From contig JBANSL010000013.1 of the NCBI GenBank assembly GCA_037127255.1, forward strand, positions 78,549,688 through 78,613,687: a stretch of DNA of 64,000 bases. Reading direction: 5' to 3'. How positions within the stretch are numbered: the stretch's first letter is position 1; each line of letters starts with the position of its first letter. This stretch comes from Persicaria tinctoria. Its lineage: Eukaryota; Streptophyta; Magnoliopsida; Caryophyllales; Polygonaceae. The notes beneath the pieces were generated by a model, which worked only from the letters and a program-made list of their open reading frames with translations, was not told where the DNA came from and searched no databases. Positions 35,654 through 47,149 of the stretch are shown piece after piece. Made by a program: the position numbers and the translations under genes.

Positions 35654-36143
35654 ATATTTGGTGGCAGCTTTGGCGGTCCAACCTTGTACGAGAACCCATA
35701 TTATGTCTCACCAAACCAGGTGAGTGTTTAATCTGGATCTACTTTGCCATTTTTTTATTCGCTATTTATCATATCCATTAGTGATGGGTCTACTTTCTTT
35801 TCAATGTCATCTGCCATGAGTTGTAAGGGTCATATATATCTCATGGTGTATTGATTTTGAAAATGATAATGCTTTCACTTTTAGCCGGGAAAAGGATTAT
35901 TGTGAAGGGAAAGCTTTGTTTTATATAGTGTACCGACTGCTTTTTATACCAAACTTGAGCTGACTAATAGTACGACATTGGCTGATGTTGCGTTTTTCAT
36001 TACAATTCTAGATTCGAGCTTTGGAGAAGAAGCAGAAGGCTGGCAAGTATGTGAAGAAGGTGAAAGCCAAAACCAGGAGGAAAATGCATGAGCTGGCAAA
36101 CCCTATAGAGCGTGATGAGTTCATAGACACGTGGAAGGAGTAA
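35654..36143 (+). pseudogene. BRX1: BRX1, last two exons only
   Basis: The C-terminal end of the nucleolar Brix-domain protein needed for 60S subunit assembly. Exon n-1 is 35654-35719 (22 codons, IFGGSFGGPTLYENPYYVSP) with AG/GTGAGT borders. The last exon is 36012-36143 (43 residues, IRALEKKQKAGKYVKKVKAK..., ending DTWKE and TAA), lysine/arginine-rich as in relatives. Both are undamaged, but sequence upstream of 35581 is transposon-like and no earlier exon was found, so the gene is truncated. It is tail-to-tail with COQ6 unit 4, with about 410 bp between the two stop codons. Confidence 0.85.
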
Positions 36144-36556
36144 AGATGTGTCCGGAGTAGTGGAACTTGTGAACGCCCCCGAAAATCCATGAGCTAGGAA
36201 AGACATTCCGCAAAAAAAGTGCATTTGGCAATACAAATACAATTTTAAGTCTCGAGTGAATGTTTACTAAGGAATGAAACAGTTTTGGTCACCTTTTATA
36301 GAAGTGAGAATGCGTTTACTTTAACCCTTTTCTCTAAGCTTTCAGGGGCTGGTAAACAATGCTAGAAGCAAAAAAGGAAAGTAAATCAACAAGAAAGTAC
36401 AAGATGAAAGTTAGCAAAGCTCAAATAAGATCATCATTTTCCTAGTTCTCCACATACATTGAGTTGCTAACAATCTCCCTTAACCCAACAGCCATGAAAA
36501 CTTTTATTGAGTTTCTAGCAACGTGTTCGTGGCACCTTCGAACCAGTACACACCCT

Positions 36557-36680
36557 CTAGAAAAATGGGAGTCTCATTTCACCAGAAGCATACAAAATGA
36601 TATTTCTCTTCAAATGTGACAGATGGCGTGCTCCTCGCATTGCAGCAGCTCTAAGCACATTCAAGGGGCCAAAATCAACA
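36557..36680 (-). pseudogene. COQ6: COQ6 unit 4, 3' half of last exon
   Basis: The end of exon 9 (NVLRAAAMRGAHHLSPLKRN region and the TAG at 36559-36557). It is separated from its other half (50211-50316) by the LINE at 36681-50210. The break falls in codons for VDFGPL. Confidence 0.9.
36664..36680. repeat. LINE target-site duplication, left copy
   Basis: aggggccaaaatcaaca, an exact 17 bp copy of 50211-50227. In the undisturbed COQ6 unit 3 this string occurs once (13741-13757). Confidence 0.95.
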
Positions 36681-37231
36681 AGAAAGAGCTCTTAGTTCTC
36701 TCTCCTCCCTTGGCAATTTCCGACTTCCCTTGTGTGTGGTGGTCCGCCTTGGCCGGTGGGGGTTCTCCTCCCTTGTTTTCTTCTCCGACCACCATGGATT
36801 CCCTTCCTCCTCCTCCCTAGAAGATGAGGTATGGTGTTTCCGACGATGGTAGGTTGTTCTTGTTCTTCTTCCTCTCATTTTCTCTTTCCCTCTCTCTCTT
36901 GAATTTTTGGTTTTCTTTGCTTTCTTGCTCTTTCCTTTGGTTTTGTTTGTTTTTCTTGTTGGTTTCCGACGTCTTGGGGCTGTTTTTGTGTACTTGGTTT
37001 AGCTTTGAGTCTAATCTCCGGTGAGTTTTATTTGTTTTCCTTCTTTTCGTTTTGGTTTTGTTTTTGTTTTGTTTTCTTTGTTGTTGCTCCGAGTTTTCAT
37101 CCTTTTTTGGTCATGTTGCTTCCTCTTCGGTTTGTTGGTTTGGTCTTCTTGTTCCTTTCCGTTTCGTTTTCTCCTTTTCTTTTCCTTGGTTTTGTTTGTG
37201 TTGGCTTGTGAGGTATGTTCTTAGGTTGAAG

Positions 37232-39718
37232 ATGGGAAAGAACCAAAAGGTTGAAGATGGTGATTCCATTGGAGACCCGAGAAAGTACTACTCGGATGGC
37301 CATTCCTTGGCTATGGGGGTCATAAAGGAAGGAAAGAAAGTGCTCAAAAAGATGAAGAAGTCGGCCTCAAAGAAAGCTAAGAAGGATGAGTTGAACAAAG
37401 AGGAAACCGCCATGGATGACCATGAAAGTAAGTCTCTCACAAAGCCTGGTTTTTCTCTCTCTACTAATGGATTGATTGAAGGTGAAGTGGAAGAGCTTGA
37501 TCCAAATGGAGATTCCGAGCTTGAAGACCACTTCTCCGGCGAATTCTTGGGTGGTTCTGGTGGCGGCGCCACCCCTGATGTGGTGGAGCAACTGGTGGAG
37601 ACGGTGGTGGCTCCCCCTCAGCCCATAATGGCTACTCAAGATGGATGGGAGGTGCATGAACAACATTCAATGAAGGAAGCCTCTTGCATTCAATACAACT
37701 TGGGTGTTTCCAAGGAACATTTAATGCGTGGAGCTCCCAACGCAAATCAGGTGCATCCTCCCCTAGACCATCTAATTTTTGAAATTTTGAATTCAAAAAT
37801 GTTGGCGCTAGGTTTAGAACAAGGGCCGAGCCCATCAGATTTGTTTGGCATAGCCGCTGGTGAGCTAACCGCTTTGACGCACCCATCGCTAAAACCGGGT
37901 AGCTCCAACAGCTTATCGGGTGGCTTCCGGGGGTGGCTGGGCGAGCAACCGGATAGCCTTACGCCGGGTTACCCGAATGATGCTGATCCGGATAATTCCA
38001 ACACTAGGCTAACCGCTGCTGAGCTATCCGGTTTCCGCAGCTACCGGATAACTCTGGCATGGTTTTGGGTAATCTACCTGGGCTTGGGACCCGAAATCCG
38101 GATAACTTCATTCCGAGTAACCTGGGTAGCACGAAACCGGATGGCTTGCCCCCTCCTACGGATAGCGACAACTCTAAGCGCCCGATTAATGCGGATAATT
38201 CTGGCCAAAACCACCCGGTTCCTCCCATTTCGGATAACTCTGCGCCTGGTCCCTCCAACCCGGGTAACACTGACGATGGAGGCCCGGACAAAGGTAAGGC
38301 TACTATGGGCTCGGACAAGAAAGGTAATGGAAACCAAGGTAAGTCCAACCCTCCCACACCTAATGCTCGGGACTCCAAATCAAAGAAAATCTTCACGAAT
38401 GTGGGAGTTAGTACTAAGCTTGAGTTCCATCCCCTACCAAAAGGCGTGTGGACATCAAGGTTGCCGATGCCCTCCCTAAACATGTTGGGGCCGGACATTA
38501 ATAGGCCAATACGTAGGCTTTCTCCTCGGCCCTTTCAAGATCAATGAGCTTCGAAAGTCTTGGGGAGTTAAGTCCAAAGTTAGAATTGAAAATGATTGGC
38601 TTTTCTTCTCTTTTGATACCGAAAATGATGCTAACAAAGTGCTTGAAGGTAGCCCCTATTTCATCCATGGGAGGCCTCTTATCCTAAAGAATGTTCCGGA
38701 CAAGTTCTCGGGCTTTAGGAAGGACATTGCTACCGTCCCCATTTGGGTGAGGATCTATAGTCTTCCGTCAGACTATTGGACGACGGAGTACATAGGGAAA
38801 GTTGCTTCACATGTGGGAACTTCGTTGTTCTTGGATAAAGTTACCAAGGAAAGGAAGAAAGTTACCTACGCAAGGGCTTTAGTAGAGGTAAACCTAAGTG
38901 AAACTATCACCCGAGAGGTAAATTTGCATTTTGATGATAATGATGTTCGATCTTGCACGTTCTTCATTGAAAATGAGCTTAAGTTTTGCAAAGTTTGCTA
39001 TGCCCTTGGTCATAATGCTAATGTGTGTAAGCTAAGTGAGAAAAGGTCCAATACTAGCTTGAGTGGTGAAGGAAAGAACAAGGAAAAGGAACAAAACGCA
39101 ACCTCTCCTAAAGCTAGCAATATGGGGGAAAAGGAAGGCAATGGCTCACCTCCAGGCACTTCTACAAATCCCTCGGACAACAATGCTCATATTGGTCCTA
39201 ATGGCTCCCATAAGGCCGGTGAAGAGCAAACTTTGAGGAAAGAAAACAGCCCACTCAATGCAAGCACTTGCCCCATTGTGACGACGGATGAAGGGGAAAA
39301 TGGCGAGACCCTAGTACCTCCGAGTATGTCCACACCCTTTGTAAGTTTTTCTGGATCTCCTATTCCTACCTTCACTACTATGGATACATATGCTCAAGGC
39401 ACAACTAGCTCGGGAAAAAAGAGAAAGAAGAGATGGAAGAGTTCGGCAAAGAAGGCCAAAGGAGATGAGAAAGCTTGTCCCAACGCAAGCATTGAGCAAA
39501 ATCAGGTACGAATTCCATCCCCTTCCCATGAAATTGCTATTGAAAATGACGTGAATGGTAGGAAAGGAAAGAGGAAAGGTGTCGGGCTTGGTGTTGATCC
39601 AAGTGACCTTGACATCTCCTCTTCGGAGAAAAGCTCTAGGCATGCCGAGAGTGAGGATGGTCATGAGGTGGACTCGGAGGATTCTACCACCTTTACAAAG
39701 GTCTTATCCAAGGCTTAA
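37232..39718 (+). pseudogene. LINE ORF1 (DUF4283 plus CCHC knuckle), frameshifted
   Basis: RNA-binding protein of the LINE. From ATG 37232 (MGKNQKVEDGDS) the frame is Lys/Glu-rich, then Pro/Asp/Asn/Ser-rich with recurring PDN motifs. It shifts near 38040 into the frame of 38059-38547 and again near 38515. The third frame, to 39718, holds the DUF4283 domain (WLFFSFDTENDA, GRPLILK, WVRIYSLP) and a zinc knuckle C-x2-C-x4-H-x4-C (CKVCYALGHNANVC, about 38990), followed by a charged tail. Two frameshifts make it non-functional unless they are sequencing errors. Confidence 0.85.
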
Positions 39719-39876
39719 AGGAGAAAAGGTAAGTCCCCCACCACAAATAGCAATACTATTGTTTTTGCCCTAAGATCCGAGAACAAATGGCCCCCAAAGC
39801 CACCACAAGGTAGCACTAGGGTGACTAGAAGCAAGGACGGTGGAGGAGGTAAGAAAAAGACCAACAATAGGTCTTG

Positions 39877-41314
39877 ATGAGAATCATAACTTGGAACATA
39901 ACGGGGTTAAACCATCCCCAGAAACAAAATGGTGTGCGCGATCTCGTGAGGAATAATGATGCTAAGGTATGTGCTATACTTGAAACTAAACTCCATGAGG
40001 GTAGTTTCAATCTTGATCATTTCATGAATAATTGTTTCCTTGGTTGGGACTTTGTCTCTAACTTCCAACTTGATGAAAGAGGTAGAATCCTTGTGGTTTG
40101 GGATCCCTCTTTTGTGTTGTTGGAAGTTATTGAGATAGGTGTCCATCATATAGCTTGTTTTGTGACTAACAAAGCTACCGGTGAGAAAGTTGGTGTTTGT
40201 TTTGTCTATGGGCTGCACTCGGTCGTCCATAGAAGAGCTATGTGGCCGAGCATCACTAACATCTTATGCAGCCATACTTTGCCTTGGATGGTGCTTGGGG
40301 ACTTCAATTGTGTCATGAGACATGATGAGAGGATGAATGCGGAGCCGGTCACCATGTATGAGTGCCGCGACATCCTAGAGGCATGTGAGAACCTTGAGCT
40401 TGAGGATGCACCATACACGAGCAAGAATAAATTCACTTGGTCCAAGGGAGGAAAATGGAGCAAAATTGACCGGGTACTTCTAAACCATGAATGGATCAAC
40501 TGTAATATTTTTTGTCATGTGAATTACCCCGACATGTGGAGCCTCTCGGACCACAAGCCGGCTATTGTGTCTCTATATAGGAATGAAGGAAGGAAGAAAG
40601 AAGCACACTTTCAAGTATCTAAATATGTGGAGTGAGCATGGTAAGTTTGGCGACCTTGTTAAGGAGAATTGGTGTGGATCTTGGAGAGGATCCTACCAAT
40701 TTCGACTTTGCAAACTCCTCAAAAAGCTCAAAGGGCCGCTGAAATCTTTGAACTCCAAGGAGTATGGACACATTTCGGCAAAGGCAAAGGAAGCAAATGA
40801 GGCCCTTAACATTGCTGTGGAGGACGCGAGGCTAAACCCGGAAAATTCAGCAACTTGGGATGACTTGAAAAGGGCTAAAATGAAGGCGGAAAGGCTCAAC
40901 AAGGCGGAATATTCCTTCCTTAGACAATGCTCCAAAGCTAAGTACACTCTCCAAAGTGATCAATGCAATAAATATTTCCATTCCCTTATACGTTTCAATA
41001 GACATAAGAACCACATTGTGTCATTCCAAAAAAGGGATGGGACTATTTCTAAATCCCCTAAGGAGGTGGCAAATGAATTTCTTGGATACTACAAAGAGCT
41101 TCTTGGTTGTGCAGATTTTACAAATGAAGTTGATCCATCCATGTTCGCTAGTGGAGCTAAAGTGAAGGACGAGGACAAGGAAATGCTTGTTGCATTGGTG
41201 TCCAATGAGGAGATCAAAACAGCCCTTTGGGTGATTGGTGAGGACAAGGCACCCGGGCCGGATGGATACACTTGGAATTTTTTCAAGAAGACTTGGGATA
41301 TCACCGGGGGCGAG
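39877..41314 (+). pseudogene. LINE ORF2, first part: endonuclease and start of reverse transcriptase
   Basis: Starts at ATG 39877. The APE-like endonuclease shows its catalytic landmarks in order: WNITGLN, ILETKLHEG, LGDFNCV and LSDHKPAIV. A frameshift at about 40590-40610 separates it from the downstream frame, which carries the linker (FKYLNMWSEH) and the first reverse transcriptase motif (APGPDGYTWNFFK, about 41245). The frame is then cut at 41314 by an LTR retrotransposon. It resumes in homology at 47906. Confidence 0.88.
41310..41314. repeat. 5 bp TSD of nested LTR element (left)
   Basis: gcgag, repeated exactly at 47901-47905. Removing the LTR element and one copy restores the continuity of LINE ORF2 homology. 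Confidence 0.92.
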
Positions 41315-42541
41315 TGTTGTGAGCCTAATTTACCATGTTTTACACTTACTTTTATATCGATTTCTGCATACATTGCATACATTTGGGTTAGAATAATACA
41401 GAATATGTGTAGTTTACACTTATTTGCAATATATGGAGGTCTACACAAGTTTTTGTTATATTTCGCATAAATCGGACGCACTTTGGAGTTTAAAGGAAAC
41501 TCATGGAGAAGCTAAGAATGGTGCAGCTGGAGAAAATTCCATTTTCACTATTTTTCGTTCTGAATCAAGCTTTGATGTCTTCATGAGAGTTGTAGCCCTC
41601 GGAAAGAGCTTTCCAACGCATGGTCATATGCGTCAATCCGACAAACGAGGACTCGGGAAAGTGCGTTTCAAGAACAGAGCAAAAAGCTGAGAGAACTCTA
41701 CTCGAGATCGACTAGCATCTACTCGATCTCGACGAGACCTGGTCGACGAAACCTGGTCGAGCAGAGCTGATCGAGGACACCGAGTCAGAGAAAACCCGAC
41801 TCCCGGAATCCTACTCGATGTCGAGTAGCCTTGGTCGAGATCGAGACGCCATGTCCGGAGTCGACGAGCTGTGCCAAGCCGAGAAGCCGAGGACGAAGAC
41901 GCAGACCACATCTACTCGATACAGAGTAGCCGTGGTCGATATCGACCAGACCTCCGAGCCATGTCCGAGCCTTGTCGAGCAGAGCCACCCGACCAAGCCA
42001 GCCAGACGACGAATCCTACTCGATACAGAGTAGGGTTACTCGAGATCAACTAGACCTCCGAGTCATGTCCGAGTCACATCGAGCACCGGCTAGCCGAGAC
42101 ACCGAGTCGACCAACAATCCTACTCGAGACAGACGAGGGCTACTCGAGACAGACGAGGGCTACTCGAGACAGACGAAGGCTACTCGAGACAGAGGAGGGC
42201 TACTCGAGATCAACAAGACCCTAGTCGAGATCGAGTAGACTTCCCGAAGCCGCGTTACTCGGTTTTGACGAATCCTACTCGATGTGGGATTGCTTGGGCG
42301 CGAAGATTGCCGATTCTATCCAAATACATCATGAAGGAAGAGATCTATCCATTAAAGACATTTAGATATATTTAGATTTAATTTCTTTATTGCTTTTATT
42401 TATCATTAATTATTTAGATATAGTTTTAGATATAGATAGAGATATTCTTTCCTAGATCAGCTAGGGAATGAAGCCTATAAATAAAGCCCTAGGGGGCTGA
42501 TTTTCATTAATTCAAGTCAAGTCGTCTTAGGACGCAAGGAG

Positions 42542-42610
<69 letters not shown>

Positions 42611-43359
42611 GGAGAGAGAGAGAGAGAGAGAGGAGAGAGGAGAGAGGAGGAACGTTTGGAAGGTTTTGTAAGTTTTAGTTTATTTCATGTTAAAGTTAAT
42701 TTCTTTCATCATGTTTGCTTTCTAATTTTCCTTCTTCTAGGGTTGGGGTGATCCCAACATAGATATGTTTGTTTGATTTATGAATTCATGATTTTGTATG
42801 TCTTTATTATCATCTACCTATGTGTTTAATCCTTTGCGTCAGTCGAGGACAATTTCTTATTTGCAATTATGAAGCGAAAGTGAATTAATTATAAATTTGG
42901 ATAATAATTAGGCTTTGCTTGCGAAAGTTGGTTGATCCTAATTAAGAAAAGGTAGTAACACTTAGGGTTTATGCGAAAGCCTCTATATTCCTATTTGTTA
43001 ATAACGAAAGTTATTTGATATAAAGCATGCATCTTTATGTGATTTGTGATCTGCGCATATGTTTATTGTTGTGGTGATCTCTAACCTTGGAAGTTTGCAT
43101 CTTTATTTATTTTATTTCATTATTTTTATCCTGCAAAGTTACCCGACACCGACCACCTCTTCTTCTATCATTCCCTCGACATCGACCAAGTCTTAGTCGA
43201 CATCGACAACAACCTCATCACCTCTTCCTGCTATTCATGAACCCCAAAACACACTAAACATAGAACCGCTGACTTCTCTCCTGAGGACGAACCTGACTCC
43301 CCTATACTATAGCGGGGGTCTTGACTATAAATTTATTTGGTCGAGAAACCCTCTCGTCA
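41315..43359 (+). repeat. 5' LTR (2045 bp)
   Basis: The U3 region (about 41690-42300) is built from TCGA-rich pieces such as tactcgagatcgac and contains four tandem 20 bp units at 42121-42200. A TATA-like cctataaataaagccc lies at about 42473, followed by a long (GA)n tract (about 42540-42640). Confidence 0.95.
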
Positions 43360-43362
43360 AAT

Positions 43363-43380
43363 TGGCGCCGTTGCCGGGGA
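43363..43380 (+). promoter_or_regulatory. primer-binding site, tRNA-Asp
   Basis: TGGCGCCGTTGCCGGGGA begins 3 bp after the 5' LTR and is complementary over 18 bases to the 3' end of plant tRNA-Asp (…CCGGCAACGGCGCCA, from memory). This primer type is known among plant gypsy-type elements. Confidence 0.85.
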
Positions 43381-43512
43381 GATATCAATTGCGCCTAGTT
43401 TAATTGTGTTTAAGGTTCAAAAAAGCCCATCCCTTTTTCTTACCCTATCACATACCTTACCACCACCTACCTCACCGGTACCAACTGGGTGCCAAGCTTT
43501 TGCTACTAATTT

Positions 43513-44337
43513 GTGTTCTTGATTTTGATTTCAAAGCTTAGGTACAAAGTGGAAGACTTTTGGGAAGGGGACTCCGAATGGGATAGATGGGTCCGAGATT
43601 TGAGACGGAGAAATAGGATCGCAGTGGAGGAGTCACGATTAAGGGAAATAGCCCGGCTGGAGGACTTAGTCCGAAGACTTGAGGCTTCCTATCGTTCTAA
43701 AGGATTAGAGCCTCCTTCTTATGAGGAAATTGAAGCTATGGAAAGTGATGAGGAAGAAGAAGATTGGAACGAACAATGGGTACTCCCACGGTACATGAGA
43801 GCAACAACGCCAATCGACGTCAACCACATTACAGAAACCCAGGCATGTCCTTCCCCGATCTCGATTCCACCTTTGCAATCTATCTTTGAAAAACCATATG
43901 AAGGATCCCAAGGCGAAATAGCACTAGAAGAGAAGAAGTTGGACATTGTTGACCAGGGCATTCCAAGATCGCTTTTACCTTACAAGGTGAAAGCTATCCC
44001 CGATGATTTTGAGCAACCGATGTTCATATTCAAGTATGGGGTCCTAGCAAAGTGGCATGAAGCTCCGCAGGATGAGGAGGAAATACCTCTTCCCTCTCCA
44101 CCGTTCTGCTGTGATGGAGATACACAAATAATTCAACCAATGAAGCAGAAGAGGTATGATGATGAGGTATGCATGCCAGCTGGAGCCCAGGAAGATGAAT
44201 GGGTGAAGCCATGGAGCGTTCACTCGGGGAGATTCAAACTTCTTCACATGATGCCCCCGGATGACATCCCACGCTTCCCTCCACCAGAGGAACCACCAGA
44301 TCCACCTATACCTCCGGACAAAGATGAGCCAGGCTAA
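43513..44337 (+). CDS. unrecognised ORF of the non-autonomous LTR element
   Basis: A 274-codon open frame, the only long one between the LTRs. I recognise no family. The first 75 codons have no ATG (the frame opens with GTG at 43513; the first ATG in frame is 43738), so the N-terminus may come from splicing (a cttag acceptor-like site at about 43541) or the frame may start at 43738. Residues 18-66 are Arg/Glu-rich and helix- or coil-prone (DLRRRNRIAVEESRLREIAR), followed by an acidic tract (MESDEEEEDWNEQW). The C-terminal 50 residues are Pro/Asp/Glu-rich (PPEEPPDPPIPPDKDEPG). No zinc knuckle, no catalytic Asp triad and no D-D-E array are visible. No stop interrupts it despite damage in the surrounding LINE. 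Confidence 0.55.
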   Translation: MFLILISKLRYKVEDFWEGDSEWDRWVRDLRRRNRIAVEESRLREIARLEDLVRRLEASYRSKGLEPPSYEEIEAMESDEEEEDWNEQWVLPRYMRATTPIDVNHITETQACPSPISIPPLQSIFEKPYEGSQGEIALEEKKLDIVDQGIPRSLLPYKVKAIPDDFEQPMFIFKYGVLAKWHEAPQDEEEIPLPSPPFCCDGDTQIIQPMKQKRYDDEVCMPAGAQEDEWVKPWSVHSGRFKLLHMMPPDDIPRFPPPEEPPDPPIPPDKDEPG

Positions 44338-45835
44338 TGCTTAATGGAGAAAGTTGGCCTAGCGACTCTAAAATCTAGAGCATGTATATAAGACTTTATG
44401 AACTTTTTTGGGACTTTTGAGACTTTGTTTTCGTTTTTGGTTTTGAACATTTTTTTGGTTTTTGTTTTTCTTTTGTTGGTATATGTCTTCCATACTTTTC
44501 AGGTCCATGGATAGAACCAAGCAATATTCATACTCGGCCCAGGAGGTGCTTCCATTCGAAATTTAGAGGCCCTGCACACTTGTCTTGTGAGTTTCTTTCT
44601 TTACCCTTGTTTTTATACAGTGAGGACACTGTAATGTTTAAGTATGGGGTGGGGGAAGGGCTTACTTTATGCATAATTGCCATATTTGACATTATTTGTG
44701 CATATTTAGAATTTATTACTTGGAATTGCTACATGGCTATTTTGGAATGCATTATTTGATTTATATGCTTATATGCATGTTTTCCAAAATTTGAAGAAAA
44801 ATGACCCCCATTGAAATTTTTTAATATTTTTTTGATAATGTCATGGAAGCTTATATGGAACTCGACGATGCAAAATTAGATTCATTAGAGATATAGCATG
44901 AAATTGCCTAGTAAAGGGAAGTCACAATGAAGTGCATATTTTATTAAAAACCATGAAAGGAGGTAAAATTTGAAGTTGCTTTTGACATGTTGCATGATAA
45001 AATGATGGAGGACTTTATATTTCCATATATGCTCATTGTTTATAATCCTAGCCTTACCTATGCTTATGCATCACAAAAGCCATAATATGCCTTATTTCAT
45101 ATATTGCTCCACATGATCTAAATAATTGCCATTCTTTACCTTATCCGGGGATTATGTTGAGAATGATGTTAGATTATGGAGATGTTATATGGTGTTTGTG
45201 TTGTTATCATATTTGGAGTTTGGAAGGAAATTGTTTGAAATATATGGAAAATTTAATGAGTGAAAGAAAATCCAATCGCCTCAGGAGATAAAGGTAGATT
45301 GACCCTGCTCTCTGAGATAATAGTTTGGAGAGATGGGACACATTGTGAGGAGTCCAAAGCACTAAGTATCCGGGGCCATTCATGACACCCATGTTTGCGA
45401 CTCGCGAGAAGGCAGTGCCGAGGTTAGAGAGGTAAAAGCATTATTATTGAAAAAAGCATTATGAAAGGTGATGAATCATGTGGAGAAGGAATGTGGAAAC
45501 TCAATTTGGAAATACTCCATTTCCCCGGATCATTAGCACCACATTGCCAGAAACTGCCCGCCTTTTAGCCTTTTACCAATCTACTCCTTATTTGAGCTTA
45601 AATTAAAGTCCTCTTGATTATCAATGCTTTGTCACATGAATTGTTTTTGCACAACCCTTCTTTTGTGAGTAGATGTTGTTTTTGTATATTTGCACATGCA
45701 TGGATCTGTGACACTAGTACCTTTTCGAGGATGGTAATTGATTGCAGGGACATATGAGAATGAATCTGATATGTTGAGAGTTTTGAATTCTTCCCCTGAA
45801 TGACAATTAAAAGTATTGCTTGAGGACAAGCAAGC
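44338..45835. other. non-coding interior of the LTR element
   Basis: No ORF of note. It includes a polypurine-like site at 44637-44660 (aagtatggggtgggggaagg) preceded by tgaggacac, closely resembling the site just before the 3' LTR. The rest is AT-rich. Confidence 0.6.
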
Positions 45836-45851
45836 TTAAGTATGGGGTGTT
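45836..45851 (+). promoter_or_regulatory. polypurine tract
   Basis: cttaagtatggggtgtt directly abuts the 3' LTR start, preceded by tgaggacaagcaag. This is the expected plus-strand primer position. Confidence 0.7.
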
Positions 45852-47055
45852 TGTTGTGAGCCTAATTTACCATGTTTTACACTTACTTTTATATCGATTT
45901 CTGCATACATTGCATACATTTGGGTTAGAATAATACAGAATATGTGTAGTTTACACTTATTTGCAATATATGGAGGTCTACACAAGTTTTTGTTATATTT
46001 CGCATAAATCGGACGCACTTTGGAGCTTAAAGGAAACTCATGGAGAAGCTAAGAATGGTGCAGCTGGAGAAAATTCCATTTTCACTATTTTTCGTTCTGA
46101 ATCAAGCTTTGATGTCTTCATGAGAGTTGTAGCCCTCGGAAAGAACTTTCCAACGCATGGTCATATGCGTCAATCCGACAAACGAGGACTCGGAAAAGTG
46201 CGTTTCAAGAACAGAGCAAAAAGCTGAGAGAACTCTACTCGAGATCGACTAGCATCTACTCGATCTCGACGAGACCTGGTCGACGAAACCTGGTCGAGCA
46301 GAGCTGATCGAGGACACTGAGTCAGAGACAACCCGACTCCCGGAATCCTACTAGATGTCGAGTAGCCTTGGTCGAGATCGAGAAGCCATGTCCGGAGTCG
46401 ACGAGCTGTGCCAAGCCGAGAAGCCGAGGACGAAGACGCAGACCACATCTACTCGATACAGAGTAGCCGTGGTCGATATCGACCAGACCTCCGAGCCATG
46501 TCCGAGCCTTGTCGAGCAGAGCCACCCGACCAAGCCAGCCAGACGACGAATCCTACTCGATACAGAGTAGGGTTACTCGAGATCGACTAGACCTCCGAGT
46601 CATGTCCGAGTCACATCGAGCACCGGCTAGCCGAGACACCGAGTCGACCAACAATCCTACTCGAGACAGACGAGGGCTACTCGAGACAGACGAAGGCTAC
46701 TCGAGACAGAGGAGGGCTACTCGAGATCGACAAGACCCTGGTCGAGATCGAGTAGACTTCCCGAAGCCGCGTTACTCGGTTTTGACGAATCCTACTCGAT
46801 GTGGGATTGCTTGGGCGCGAAGATTGCCGATTCTATCCAAATACATCATGAAGGAAGAGATCTATCCATTAAAGACATTTAGATATATTTAGATTTAATT
46901 TCTTTATTGCTTTTATTTATCATTAATTATTTAGATATAGTTTTAGATATAGATAGAGATATTCTTTCCTAGATCAGCTAGGGAATGAAGCCTATAAATA
47001 AAGCCCTAGGGGGCTGATTTTCATTAATTCAAGTCAAGTCGTCTTAGGACGCAAG

Positions 47056-47149
<94 letters not shown>

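Noticed and set aside
36824..37224. Phe/Leu-rich ORFs in the LINE 5' UTR
   Set aside because: T-rich untranslated leader; ORF1 begins at the ATG at 37232.
42121..42200. CRISPR-like direct repeats
   Set aside because: 20 bp units are contiguous with no spacers, in a plant LTR; simple tandem repeats.
41818..42238. Arg/Asp-rich ORFs in the LTR (also 46355-46892)
   Set aside because: Several frames are open at once because of TCGA-rich repeats; not protein genes.
43513..44337. Calling the LTR element ORF a Gag protein
   Set aside because: No zinc knuckle, no recognisable capsid motifs; length and composition alone do not support it.
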